This document shows, piece by piece, positions 34,926-45,942 of a stretch of DNA of 64,000 nt. Numbering within the stretch: position 1 is the stretch's first letter; each line of letters begins with the position of its first letter. Position numbers and translations under genes: made by a program. The notes below the pieces were generated by a model that was not told where the DNA came from, searched no databases, and saw only the letters and a program-made list of their open reading frames with translations. Source of the DNA: Bisporella sp. PMI_857 (taxonomy: Eukaryota; Ascomycota; Leotiomycetes; Helotiales; Helotiaceae); assembly GCA_021307315.1 (NCBI GenBank), contig JAJSPD010000002.1, positions 62,001 through 126,000 of the forward strand, given 5' to 3'.

Positions 34926-35516
34926 TTAGTGAGCGTTATTCTTGTGGTGACCTATTGACGAGCATTAACTTGGGAGTCTGCTGAAGTAGGACCTCGAGAC
35001 TTACGCAGGTGGAAGTAGTATGCTTGAGCGTAACCGATGACAACCAAGAAAGCAATGGCCTGAATGATGGCTATATTTGATTTTTCTAATCAGAAACAGA
35101 GCTTTTTCAAACAGGGAACCTGAGGGCAAAGAAACTTACGCTTGCCAGTAGGGTTTTTTCCGAAGTGCTTGGCTTGATATTTCTGGAAGATACCCTTTGG
35201 CTGAACCTCTGGGGCTGAACCTCGTGGCAGCTTCTCATAGAAGCTAACTACCCGGGACATGCGGGCAGCATCTTTGGCGGCACCGAGTCCCTAATCACAA
35301 TCAGCCTTTATTCCTCTGATTCGTCGTGTCCTTTGTTGGTGGTTCGGCAGTGTGCTTGACGCGCTGTGCTTTGCAAGTGCCTGGCTATAGAGAACTTACA
35401 GTTGGAGAGGCAACCTGAGAAGTATTTAGTAGATGCATAAAGGACCGAGGGTGATATAGCAGACGTACCTTAGGTGGAATAAGGGTCGAGAGAGCCCTGC
35501 GTGTAACGAAACTCAT
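34926..35516 (-). CDS. ATP17: Mitochondrial F1Fo-ATP synthase subunit f
   Basis: Subunit f is a small Fo stalk/membrane subunit needed for assembly and dimer shape of ATP synthase. Five exons: 35516-35469, 35414-35400, 35290-35140, 35070-35005 and 34951-34926, giving 101 aa. The N-terminus MSFVTRRALSTLIPPKVASP and the block SFYEKLPRG are characteristic. One membrane helix, AIAFLVVIGYAQAYYF, lies near the end, followed by the basic tail HLRHHKNNAH. Exon 2 is only 15 nt (VASPT), and the last exon adds only 26 nt. All donors read GTAAGT or GTACGT. The gene shares a 267-bp divergent promoter with a complex I subunit gene, consistent with joint respiratory control. Confidence 0.93.
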
Positions 35517-35783
35517 TTTGATACTGGAAGCCGATGTCAGCCCAATTGAACTCGCCAATTCGATTGCCTACAGAAAGAGTGTAGGTTAGTATTTATTACC
35601 TCGGGTAGGCGTCGTGATGAACTATGTGAATAGAGATTTGCAGGTTGAAGGTCGTCGTCGCCAAAGCTGTTCCGAGAGAACCTCGCTAGCGCGACGCCAA
35701 GACATTTGCCGCTAAGCGCCCAACCTCATGATGCTGGAAACAACTTGAGCTTCATTCAACAACATACACCGGCGAAACAAAAT
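35517..35783. promoter_or_regulatory. Divergent promoter of two respiratory-chain genes
   Basis: Only 267 bp separate the start codons of the ATP synthase subunit f gene (-) and the complex I 18-kDa-type subunit gene (+). I mark no specific factor site. Confidence 0.5.
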
Positions 35784-36527
35784 ATGAGTTTACTACGACC
35801 TTCAATCGCAGGCCGACTACTACGAGCAGGCGTGTCAAATACACCCAGGGTTGCTCCTAGCGCTGTACGATGGGAGAGTGTCAAGACAGACCCAATCGAT
35901 ACCCCCCTCGCAAAGGTCGAGGAAGTTCCTCAAGCACCTGATGCGGTCAGAAGTGCACCCTTCAAATATAATCAGCCTAACTATCTAACGGAAGCTGATC
36001 AAGCAACCTCGTAAGTCATATCAATATGCTGTGCTTGAGAACAACTAACAAGTGACATAGACTATTCTCCCCAGTGCCGAAGCGAGTTATGAATGGCAGT
36101 GAAGACACAGATGTTCTCCCAGCAGCGGTCCTCTCCGGAGCTCCAACTGAACTTGAGGCTCGAAATGTTCGGTCAGTTCCCTCCCCAGGTGCCCACTATA
36201 TGTCTGACACCACCTAGTATTTACCGGCCAGCTAAAACCGCCACACAATCTGGAGACTGGCATGGACACCACTGGCGAATGGATTGGGATATTCTGTCCA
36301 AGGGTCACCGTTGGGAAAATCCTTTGATGGGCTGGCAATCCTCAGCAGATTTCATGCAAGGCACACACCTCAACTTCAAGAGCAAGGAGGACGCGATCGC
36401 ATTTGCGGAGAAGCAAGGCTATGAATATTTCGTGCAAGAGCCGAACACAAGGAAGTTTACGCCAAAGGCTTACGCAAACAATTTCTTGTACAGCGACAAG
36501 AAGCTGAAGCACATTCGGACGAAATAA
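35784..36527 (+). CDS. NADH:ubiquinone oxidoreductase accessory subunit, NDUFS4 type
   Basis: NDUFS4 (AQDQ, 18 kDa in mammals) stabilises the NADH-binding module of mitochondrial complex I. Exons: 35784-36010, 36061-36171 and 36218-36527, giving 215 aa. The N-terminus MSLLRPSIAGRLLRAG is Arg-rich and lacks acids, as expected for a mitochondrial presequence. The core follows: IYRPAKTATQSG, WRMDWDIL, RWENPLMGWQSSADFMQ, then GYEYFV and a basic C-terminus, SDKKLKHIRTK. Both introns (50 and 46 nt) have standard ends, and the joins preserve the NDUFS4 alignment. Budding yeast lacks complex I, which fits a filamentous host. Confidence 0.95.
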
Positions 36528-36953
36528 ATGTAGAAATTATGGAATTTGCGATAATTGAAGAGATTAAACTGTATATAGTGGCCGAGCTTGAAGGAACCAT
36601 CAAATACACCAAAGCCCATTGACCTCCTTGAATTTGGGGTAATAATTTTTTACGCTAGCCAACAGGATGGCCTCAAGAGGTGGGTATAATGATGAGTTGG
36701 TCACCGAAAATATATCTACAGCGCCCTCTCCCAGTTTGACGTTGGAGAATCTCAATTTTCAAGTAGAACTATAGAGCAATTCGATGCTTTTTTTCTTGCA
36801 ATCTATGATCAATTCCTGTTAACAGATCATTCTACACACTATAATTAACTCTGACAGTGGGGAGTCCAATGAAAAGAAACACATCCATCTCCTTGTTTCG
36901 GCTGCTGAACTATTGTCGGTTCTTCGGTGACAATTCTACGCCAACGGCATCTT
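36528..36953. other. Convergent 3' flanks
   Basis: This spacer lies between the complex I subunit gene and the alpha/beta hydrolase gene, which end facing each other. No feature was recognised. Confidence 0.5.
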
Positions 36954-37991
36954 TCAATATCCTGGCCAATATGCTTGCACCTTAGTCACCAGCCATTTCA
37001 CAATGGCCGCGTTTGTCTCACACGGTTTATCAAAAGCCACCCAATGTCCAGCGTCAATCTCGACCTCGGTGAGACTCGTACAGAACTTCCTCATCTGCTC
37101 GGAGAGTCCAGACACACTGCTATCACACACCTGGTCCCACTTCGCACCTATGAAGAGGACCGGCATGGTTAGGACTCCTTCATTCGGCAGGTTCTGAGAA
37201 TACTTATAGTTGACATCGTGATTCAGATAATAAGCATTGGGTCCCTGGGTTCCGTTGTTCTTGATAGTATCGCACAGCTTCTCATATATCTCAGGCTCAT
37301 TTTCAAGCATTGTATTTTTAATATCAACTTCTGGCGCAGAATCCGCACTACCCCACCATCCCCCAACCTTTCTGAGAGAAGCCGTCCATCCCACCTTGCC
37401 GTATTGTGCAGCGCTACTCTTCCGATACAGGTTTTTGATCGTGTTCCTAGGGTCTCGATCCAACGTTGCCGCACTCCTTTTGGGACTGTCGATATGGAAT
37501 GCTATGTAATCCCACTGACCCAACGGGAATTCATCGACAGGATAAATATTCCTATCCACCGTCGCAACAAGTGCATCCATACCAAGCTCAACTGTGCGAT
37601 ACGGCACGGTCATACACGATACAGCTACGCACTTTTCGGGATAATGGGAAGCAAACGACGAAACGAGCCCGCAACCCCAATCATGACCTATCCAAACCGC
37701 TTGCTCGCGACCTAGATGCTCGAGCAGAGCCAACATATCGGCCACGTGACGCTCCAGACGGTAATCACGCACATCGTTGGTAACGGTTGAGCCGCCATAG
37801 CCACGAGTGTCTGGAGCCACGACACGGAAGCCTAAGGAAGAGAGCGCGATGATTTGTGGCTTCCAGGTTTCGGCCACGGCAATCCAGCCATGGATCAGAA
37901 TAATCAGAGGCCCATTTTCTGGTCCAGCTGCGATGTAGTGTGTATGGCCGCCCTCAAAGCCAAATGTGTGGTCTTCTATGGGTAAAGTCAT
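36954..37991 (-). CDS. Epoxide-hydrolase-like alpha/beta hydrolase
   Basis: This is a single-exon 345-aa enzyme of the soluble epoxide hydrolase/haloalkane-type group. The oxyanion motif HGW is at 34-36. The nucleophile elbow HDWG has Asp104 where esterases have Ser, which points to epoxide or halide chemistry through an alkyl-enzyme intermediate. The catalytic His is in AGHWVAFDKP (about 316). DTRGYGGS is the usual third strand-loop motif. There is no signal peptide. The start at 37991 fits the normal N-terminal length. It lies beside sugar-use genes, but no functional link is evident. The natural substrate is unknown. Confidence 0.9.
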   Translation of the reverse strand: MTLPIEDHTFGFEGGHTHYIAAGPENGPLIILIHGWIAVAETWKPQIIALSSLGFRVVAPDTRGYGGSTVTNDVRDYRLERHVADMLALLEHLGREQAVWIGHDWGCGLVSSFASHYPEKCVAVSCMTVPYRTVELGMDALVATVDRNIYPVDEFPLGQWDYIAFHIDSPKRSAATLDRDPRNTIKNLYRKSSAAQYGKVGWTASLRKVGGWWGSADSAPEVDIKNTMLENEPEIYEKLCDTIKNNGTQGPNAYYLNHDVNYKYSQNLPNEGVLTMPVLFIGAKWDQVCDSSVSGLSEQMRKFCTSLTEVEIDAGHWVAFDKPCETNAAIVKWLVTKVQAYWPGY

Positions 37992-39575
37992 CCTTGCTGT
38001 TGGGGCTGAATCTTACTCTCTAATGTGGTTGAAATAGAGTGAAGAAGAATGTTGTTGAAAAGCTATACATGTCCAAGAAATACCTAGCTCGGGTATGCGG
38101 CTCGGTTAGACTCCACTCCTACCCACTGATGCCCTGTAACTTATATGATTTCAAATCACAACTGTGCGAAATGTTATCTTTCAGTTACATTCATCAGGTG
38201 CGATCTCGAGCGCTTTGTCAGAACAAGTTTCCAACATTGGTGTGCTTCGATATGCCATATTTAGAAGCATTTGGAGGACTAGATGTATATTGTCTACTAA
38301 TCATTCTAATGTTGCTAAGAAGTCGATGATTCCAAAGTTTGTGGATGTTGATGTAGGATCAGGGGCTTAAGCGAACACAAAAGGGGTGCGGCTAAGTTAT
38401 CAGGCATCAAGGTGTTGACGTCCTATTTGGCAATAATGGTTCAGTTGTTGTCTCCTTCTCATGTAGAGATCATAGAAGGATCCAGGAAATCAGTTATGAG
38501 ATATCTGTCAGAAAGCATTGCACTTGTAATTATCACTCACTAAGACACAGAAATGCCCAAAAAACAAGTACCACGAGAAATTTGGCTGAAGCGTGATACA
38601 TGACGGATTCACTTCAATTATGGTTATCATTTGACATGAATGCGTCTGATGTTAGTGACTCATGAGATATGAGAGTCTTCGGAGCCTTAAATTCTAGTTA
38701 GCGTACCTCATTTTCAAAAGGCAGAGTAAGGCAATCGGCATGCATCATCTTCGTATAACAGCTTCCCTTACCGTCTGGACAGAAATCAACTCGAGTCCCC
38801 TTAAATTAGATAACGATTTTGCCATCTCTGCATTTCGGCATTCAAGGTAGGCACATTCTTACATTTATATAGATGAGTTGTGAAAATGAGGGGGGGATAT
38901 TACTGTCATACGACATACCGCCAATCGCATATTACCCTCATCAAGGCATTTACTTAGTTTCTGGAAATGGTATGTATAAGTAAGAACTTAGAATTATCTG
39001 CTGTACACAGTATCGTTCGGCCTTCTTTCTTTACCTTGAATGCTTATTCTAGGTAAGGACACGTGATATGTTCTGGGATGAACGCAAGAGAATTCAAGGC
39101 AGAGACTTAGGTTCCGGTCCTTCATTAGAACAAAATATGAATAACTTTCATACCATATTACCCACCCGTTTTCAGAAGGGACTTCATGGAGCAGATGAAA
39201 CCGTTTAAGCGAGCCCCTGAAGGAGCATGTAACCATACAGTTAACCTGCGCCTTTTAAACAGATATAGCTCATACAAAGAAAAGCAACTTCTGCATAGCG
39301 TACGAGAGCTCATCTAGGCTGTCAGTGCGACTATACTTGACAAAAAGAATTAGCCTAAATGAAAGTTCCCTGTGACTTGAGGGGCATATTTTCCGCCAAT
39401 TAGCAACTTTATCAATTTCCACGACGAGATACCTGCATGTGAAGTCGAGCATAGTACCTGACAACGGGCGATCTGCAACCGACAACACTTCGATGCAACC
39501 CTCCACTCTTGTGAACTTGATGAGCTTGAGTGACAACCTTGACAATTTCAGCTTTCCTTCTCAGAAGATCTCATA
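37992..39575. other. Intergenic, 1.6 kb
   Basis: This is shared upstream region of the divergent hydrolase (-) and beta-glucosidase (+) genes. It is AT-rich, with short unrelated frames only. Confidence 0.45.
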
Positions 39576-41039
39576 ATGGTTAAAAAATCATTTAAAGATC
39601 TCCAAGGAGTTCTACGCCATGACTTCTATTTCGGCTACGCGACAGCAGCCACACAAGTCGAAGGCGGCTGGGATGCTGACGGCAAAGGGGCGTCTATCTG
39701 GGACACGTTCGCCCACACCCCAGGTAAAGTAAAAGACGGCAGCACGCCTAACGATGCGGTACTCTCATATTACAAAGTTAAAGAAGACGCCGCTTTACTC
39801 AAATCGTATGGCGTCACAGCTTACCGATTTTCGTTGTCATGGTCAAGGATCATACCATTGGGAGGGAAAGGCGATCCTGTGAACGAGGCGGGATTGAGGT
39901 ATTATGAGGAATTGGTGGACGAGTTGTTAAAAAATGGGATAACGCCGTTCGTGACGCTTTTCCATTGGGATACGCCGCAGGCGCTGGAGGACCGGTATGG
40001 TGGCCTTTTAAATAAAGAGGCATATACGCCTGATTTCGTGAATTACGCTCGAGTATGCTTTGAGCGGTTGGGTGACCGAGTGAAGCATTGGATCACGTAT
40101 AATGAGCCCGGTGTATATACACTTGCAGGCTATGCAGCCGGCGTTCACGCCCCTGCGCGCTCGTCGAACCGTAAGTTAAACGAAGAAGGCGATTCATCAA
40201 CCGAGCCGTTCATCGTTGGACACACAGAGCTCGTTTCACACGCCTACGCTGTGAAACTCTACCGAGAAGAATTCCAGGCCAAACAAAAGGGTACAATAGG
40301 TATCACCTTACATGGCAATTATTCCGAGCCTTGGGACATAAACGATCCGCTGGATGTCGAGGCTGCCGAACGCGCACGTGAATTCGAGATAGCATGGTAT
40401 GGCGACCCAGTCTACAAAACGGGCGACTATCCTGCCAGCATGCGCACACAGCTCGGAGACCGCCTTCCTAGATTCACACCCGAGGAATCGAAACTTGTGC
40501 TTGGGAGCTCTGATTTCTACGGGATGAACTCGTACACAACGTTCTATGTCCGGCATCTTAATACACCGCCTCATATCGATGATCATTCTGGGAACATCGA
40601 AAAGCTGGATACGAATTCTGAGGGTGTGTCCAGGGGGCCAGAGAGTGATACTTATTGGCTCCGCACGGCGCCTTGGGGATTTCGTAAATTGCTGAATTGG
40701 ATCTGGAAGAGATATGGTGTGCCGATATACATCACGGAGAACGGGACGACCGCTAAGGGTGAGACGGAACCAAGCGAGGCAGTCCTGAATGACACTTTCC
40801 GGATTGACTTCTTTGAAGGATATTTGGAAGCAATCGGAAGGGCCGTGGAAGAAGACAGGATTGATATTAGGAGTTATTTTGCGTGGACTTTCACGGATAA
40901 TTGGGAGTGGGCTGCAGGATATACGGATCGATTTGGGGTTACTTATGTTGATTTTGAGAGCCAGGAGAAGAAAAGGTATCCAAAAAGAAGTGCAACGGTA
41001 CTGAAAGAGCTGTTTCAGCATATGATAAAGCAGAAATGA
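39576..41039 (+). CDS. GH1 beta-glucosidase, cytosolic type
   Basis: The enzyme hydrolyses beta-glucosides such as cellobiose. It is a single exon of 487 aa, the full length for GH1. The N-terminal motif FYFGYATAATQVEGG is intact. The acid/base Glu177 is in TYNEPG and the nucleophile Glu388 in YITENGT. Trp-rich aglycone/glycone residues (FTDNWEWAAGY, RFGVTYVD) are also present. There is no signal peptide: the N-terminus MVKKSFKDLQG is charged, so it should stay in the cytosol. A GH95 fucosidase and an MFS sugar transporter follow within 5 kb. This context suggests breakdown of an imported oligosaccharide. The absence of introns contrasts with the neighbours and is mildly unusual. Confidence 0.96.
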   Translation: MVKKSFKDLQGVLRHDFYFGYATAATQVEGGWDADGKGASIWDTFAHTPGKVKDGSTPNDAVLSYYKVKEDAALLKSYGVTAYRFSLSWSRIIPLGGKGDPVNEAGLRYYEELVDELLKNGITPFVTLFHWDTPQALEDRYGGLLNKEAYTPDFVNYARVCFERLGDRVKHWITYNEPGVYTLAGYAAGVHAPARSSNRKLNEEGDSSTEPFIVGHTELVSHAYAVKLYREEFQAKQKGTIGITLHGNYSEPWDINDPLDVEAAERAREFEIAWYGDPVYKTGDYPASMRTQLGDRLPRFTPEESKLVLGSSDFYGMNSYTTFYVRHLNTPPHIDDHSGNIEKLDTNSEGVSRGPESDTYWLRTAPWGFRKLLNWIWKRYGVPIYITENGTTAKGETEPSEAVLNDTFRIDFFEGYLEAIGRAVEEDRIDIRSYFAWTFTDNWEWAAGYTDRFGVTYVDFESQEKKRYPKRSATVLKELFQHMIKQK

Positions 41040-41198
41040 TGGTGCACAGATTATGCCTAGTAATAAGGTCCTTCCAGTTCTATCAATCTATAGCATCTGA
41101 AATGGCTCTACATAACATGATATCTTGAATAGTATGTTCACATAATATGTAAACTGCAGGCGTAGCAATAATTTTACACCTCCCAACTCTTGAATTCG

Positions 41199-43711
41199 CT
41201 AAGGATTTCTCGAGAATAGCTTATGTTCACCTCTCCCTTCAAATTTCACTAGTACTCCATCAGGAAACTTTAAAACACCATCCCTCCCAAGCTCCGACAT
41301 CACAACAACAGGCTCCACAACCTTCCCACTCTTCCACTCAAAATTGATCTCAAACCCTCCTCTCGCTCTAACGCCATTCAGCTTTCCTTCCCTCCAAATC
41401 TGTGGACAAGCAGGGAGCAAATGAATACACCCATTATGACTCTGAATCAACATCTCAATAATTCCCGCACAGCCCCCAAAATTGCCATCAATTTGGAATG
41501 GAGGATGATTATCTAGCATGTTTGGCAATGTCGATTTCTTCAGCAACAATTCTAGGTGTAAAAGGGAAGTTTCTGCATCACCAAGCCGAGCATGGAGATT
41601 GATGAGCCACGCACGGCTCCAGCCCGTATGACCGCCTCCATGCTCTGCGCGGCGACGGAGAACTACTGAAGCTGCTGCAGCCAAAGATGGTGTTTTCGAG
41701 GGTGTAATGGAATTTCCTGGATGGAGGGCCCAAAGATGGGAGGTGTGTCTATGACCTGGCTCGACTTCTGTATAATCTTGCAGCCATTCTTGGAGCTGGC
41801 CAAACCTTCCAATTTGCATGGGTGGAAGTCGCCTTCGGCTTTTCGTCACCTTGTCCAGCAATTCATCTTTAAGTTGTAACTTAGCCACGCTCTCGACAAA
41901 CGCTTCGAAGACGGCATCGATAATTTGGATATCGATCGTTGACCCTTCGCAAAGTACACCTTGAGTCTTGTCCTCATGCAAAAATGAGTTCTCTGGAGAC
42001 AGTGAGGGATTCGTGACAAGATATCTGCCTGACGCATCTTCAATAAGGTAGTCTACAAGAAATTGCACACAGCCCTTCAGCGCTGGAAATAATCGCTTGA
42101 GGAACACTTCGTCGCCAAAGAACTGGTATCGTTCCCAAATGTGGTAACACAACCATGCGCCACCAAGCGGCCAAACTGTACTGAAAGTCAATCCTGATCT
42201 GAGATTGACCTGCAGACTTACCAGTAGCCGGCATCCAACGATCCTGCGGATCAGTGTCCGCCCAAATATCCGTATTATGATGCGCTGCCCATCCACGACC
42301 TGCATTTAATTCAGCAAACCTACGGCTTCGCAGGAATACATAAACATACACCCGTACATAACCTCGGCTGTCTTTTTCCCGCGCTCAGCCATACGTTCCA
42401 GAAGATCAAAAAGAGGATCCTCACACTCAACCAAGTTGCCAACATTCGCCGGCCAATAATTCATCTGTGTATTGATGTTGATCGTGTATTTTGAGCCCCA
42501 AGCTGGCTGGAAAGATGGGTTCCAGAGTCCTTGGAGCGTGGCAGGAAGTGCATTATGCCCTGGTCTACTGCAAGAAATGAGGAGGTATCTTCCGAAGTTG
42601 CAGTAAAGAGCTACAAGGCTCGGGTCTGGGCTTTGCACAAGCCTTTCATCCGTAGGAGTGGTTATTACTGGATTTGCTCCTAGACGGAGGTGACAGCGTC
42701 CGTATAATGGCTTGTAATTCTCAATATGCTTCCGTAGAAGATTCGGCTCTAGCAATGCTTTGACAGCTTCGGATAGTGCTATCTATAATGTCCATGTCAG
42801 CCACTATTTTAGTTGAACTGAAGCATAGGAAGCTGCAGTATGGTAAATATCTGTCTGGACAAAGCTGAGAGCGAGTTGCGAAGTATATCCGAACGCCAAG
42901 ATTGCAATATTATGCTAAAAATACTAAACCCATGGACTGATTGAGAATTACATACTGATTCAGGTTCCTTATATCTGAAAATCGTCTGCGCTGCAATGAC
43001 AATTGTTGCTTTGCAGGAGTTTACAATAAGACAGTTCCCAACAGCTTCGACAGTCCCTTCTTCTTCACACTGGACTTTCACAACACAACATAGGCGGTTA
43101 CTATGTCGACCGCCGGGCGTAGCATGCATAAGAATTGTCCCATCTGTAGCTGTAAGAGAATCAAGAAACTCATTGGTCTCATATTCTCGTTCGCTCACTC
43201 GAGTTAGTCGGACCGTAAATTCTATCTTTTTGGAAGCCTCAACTTTAATAACCAGAACGTTGTCCGGATAGCTTGCAAATGCTTGACGAGAGTAATGTGA
43301 CCCTTGGTAATCATACCACACATTCGTTACGGCATTTTCTAGGTCAAGATTCCTTCGGTAATTCTTGATGCCAGCTTCATCATGTCCAAATTCCAGAGCC
43401 AAAGTGCCTAAAGGTTCATAATGTCGCTGGCTATGTGGCGTGGCGAAGAACGCATGTCGTATCAGGGTTTCTGTCTCTTTGCTATCACCCAACCTGATGA
43501 ATTGACGAAGCGCTTCGAGATACCTCAGCGCATCACGTGGTGTCCTATTTTGAGGGCCTCCATACCAAATTGAGTTTTCGTTTAATTGTAAAAGCTCAGT
43601 CGTCGTCCTACCATAGACCATTGCACCAAGACGACCATTTCCGATAGGGAGACTGTGCTCCCAAACCTTTGCAGGTGCGGTGTAATGCAATGTCATGCTA
43701 GGATCGGCCAT
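41199..43711 (-). CDS. GH95 alpha-L-fucosidase, no signal peptide
   Basis: GH95 enzymes release alpha-1,2-linked L-fucose (or galactose) by inversion, for example from fucosylated xyloglucan. Exons: 43711-42956, 42782-42358, 42319-42222 and 42175-41199, giving 751 aa. The N-terminal domain begins PAKVWEHSLPIGNGRLGAMV, the family hallmark. The catalytic (alpha/alpha)6 region has NINTQMNYWPANVGNL, with the key Asn residues, and PFQIDGNFGG, with the general-base Asp. Intron 3 needs the second of two nearby AG acceptors (42176) to keep RWMPATVWPLGGAW in frame. The start at 43711 (MADPSM) leads straight into the domain, so the protein is probably intracellular. It is convergent with the GH1 gene. 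Confidence 0.93.
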
Positions 43712-44259
43712 CGAGGCGCTCGCTATTCTATCGAGACTCTATTACGTCTTTAGCATTCCAAAACACTAGAGAAATCTCTCAATATTTGCGATAAAAAGCT
43801 CCTCGACGTACAGGGAAACTCGGCTACTCTGTGTAACAGTGGACTGCCCGTCCTAGTCATATCGAGGTACCAATTTGAACCAGGGACTTTACAATAACGA
43901 TTCAATAGCTGTTAGACCATATGCCCGATGCATAATAGAGGATGTGCATAATCGCAATGCAGCTCAGTGAAGTGACGAGCATTCGGATAACCTGCTTCAA
44001 TTCCACCAATACGGGATGAGCGCTTGTTCAACCCTGCCATCCAAAATCCTTCCCCGCAAGAACACTTCTCTATCAACAGAAAAAAAAACGCGGGGCAATT
44101 GTTATGTCCTCAGACGAGCGGTAATGAGGACCGTAATTCCAGCTGGAAAGATGGGTCCATGTCGGTGCGATAAAATCCAAGGCTTTCCGCCTGCTCGAAA
44201 ATATCTTTGTTTTGGCCTCCAAGCACCAAGTGTATGTTTGAAGTCGCAGAGTGATCAAA
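43712..44259. other. Divergent GH95 / transporter promoter region
   Basis: This 548-bp region holds the promoters of the fucosidase (-) and transporter (+) genes, plus a tRNA-like sequence listed separately. Confidence 0.5.
43860..43929 (-). pseudogene. tRNA-like relic
   Basis: On the minus strand, ATCGGGC (43929-43923) pairs six of seven with CCTCGAT near 43861. A D-arm-like ATGGTCTAACAGCTAT follows, and a TTCAAAT loop sits at the T-arm place. The T stem does not pair, and no clean anticodon arm forms. It may be a decayed tRNA gene; chance is possible. Confidence 0.3.
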
Positions 44260-45942
44260 ATGGCGACCAGAACGTATCCCGAAGGTCTCGGGCATACAGA
44301 ATCCAATATCGACGACTATAAGCACTCCGAGGCTCTTATTGAGGAAGTCGTAATTGCTCGTCTCACTGAGGAAGATTTGTTTGCTCTATCACAAGAGTCT
44401 CTCCGTTTCAAATCATGGACGAGCTTCCGCCTTGGATTGATCATGTTTGTTCAGGGGTGTAACCAGGCAGGCTATGGTATTGACTGGGCCGTCATATCGG
44501 GAATAAATGCCTTTGATCAATGGGTATGTCCCTTCGACCTTTGTGTCTGGAATGCTAATAGTCTGTAGCATGATTATCTTGGTTTTGGAACCAGCGGTGT
44601 AATCTATGGAACATTGAACGCGCTGATGACTATCGGAAGTTTTTGTGGTTCACCATTTCTTGCTCTGTCTGATGTCATTGGAAGAAGAGGTGTGAATTTT
44701 CTGGGTAATGCCATCGTAATCGTGGCCGCTATATTGCAAGGCTGTTCGACCAACATAGCGATGTTCATGGTTGGGCGGTTCCTCCTCGGTTTTGGTTCTG
44801 GTATGATGTCGAGTGCACAGTATATGGGAGAAGTCGCACCAGCCCACTTGCGCGGTCGTCTCGTAGGACTTTTTGGTGCTTGCTTCCAAGTTGGAAGTCT
44901 CCTTATGAACGGAGCTATGATAGGCTTTACCAAGATTGACAGCAACTGGTGCTGGAGGATCCCGGTCCTTCTCGAAGCTCTTTTCCCTGCTATCGTTTGC
45001 TGTACCATTTACTTCATTACACCTGAATCGCCTAGATACCTTATCCTGAAAGGCCAGAAAGAAGAGGCAAAAAGGGTCATTGCAAGATACCACACGACCG
45101 AGGGTGATAACATAGACCACCCCTTGGTCCATGCTGTGACGCAACAGATTGAGGAGTCCATCGAGAACGATCAGAATGGACATCAAAAGTCTTGGGACTA
45201 CCGGGTATTCTTCACCAAGGGCGTCCGTTATAGGCTGCTTGTTTTGGTCCTCTACTCCATATTTCAACAATGGAATGGAGGTGGCATCATTGGGCAATAC
45301 CTTGTTCCAGCTCTTGAGACAGTGGGAATTGACAAGTCTATTGATCAACTCGGAATAAACTTTGGCCTGACGGCTACATATTTTGTTTTTACCGTTGCAG
45401 GCTCAATCATTATCGACAAGTTCAAGCGTCGAACTTTGATCTTTGCTGGACTTATATCGTTCATCATTCTACAGACAGCGGCAACAATTACCTCCTGGCA
45501 ATTTAGCAAGACGGAGAGTTCAGCTACCGCAGCGCTCACCGTCACTTGGATATTCCTATTCCAGGTCTGCTCATCTCTGTTAATTGCCACCATGCACAAT
45601 CTCTATCCTGTCGAGCTACTTGCTTTGACCTTGCGGGCTAAGGGAATGGGCTTGTATGGACTCATCCAAGGAGCAGCAGGTACGGTACAAAATTACGGCA
45701 TATCTGTCGGCATACAAAAGATTGGATACAAGATATGGTGTGTATACATCGTGTATAACGCTATCCAATTAGTACTGAGTTACTTTATCTTCCCGGAGAC
45801 ATATGGTTTGTCATTGGAGGAAATTGATGTGGTGTTCCAAACGCCAGGAGTCAAGCCGGTCAAGATGAGTCTCGATATCCAGAAGGCGAAAGAAGCGGAA
45901 GCTAGGCTAGCAGTGCAAGAACCAGCCCATGTGTCCACGTAG
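44260..45942 (+). CDS. MFS sugar/oligosaccharide transporter
   Basis: This is a proton-coupled sugar porter of the plasma membrane. Exons: 44260-44523 and 44569-45942, giving 545 aa. Sugar-porter signatures are all present: GRFLLGFGSG after TM4, a D-x-x-G-R-R type loop (DVIGRRG), TPESPRYLI before the central loop and PETYGLSLEEID after TM12. The usual 12 membrane segments can be followed by eye. The N-terminus carries acidic residues (ALIEEVVIARLTEEDL), as in fungal lactose/cellodextrin-type permeases. The start at 44260 is the first ATG in frame. The gene diverges from the fucosidase gene by 548 bp; shared control is plausible. The substrate cannot be read from the sequence. Confidence 0.93.

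Noticed and set aside
34578..34929. + strand frames opposite the 3' end of the subunit f gene
   Set aside because: No family features; they run into the well-supported last exon on the other strand.
40308..41021. 237-codon frame antisense to the beta-glucosidase
   Set aside because: It is the mirror of GC-biased third positions in a strong GH1 gene, and its translation has no domain.
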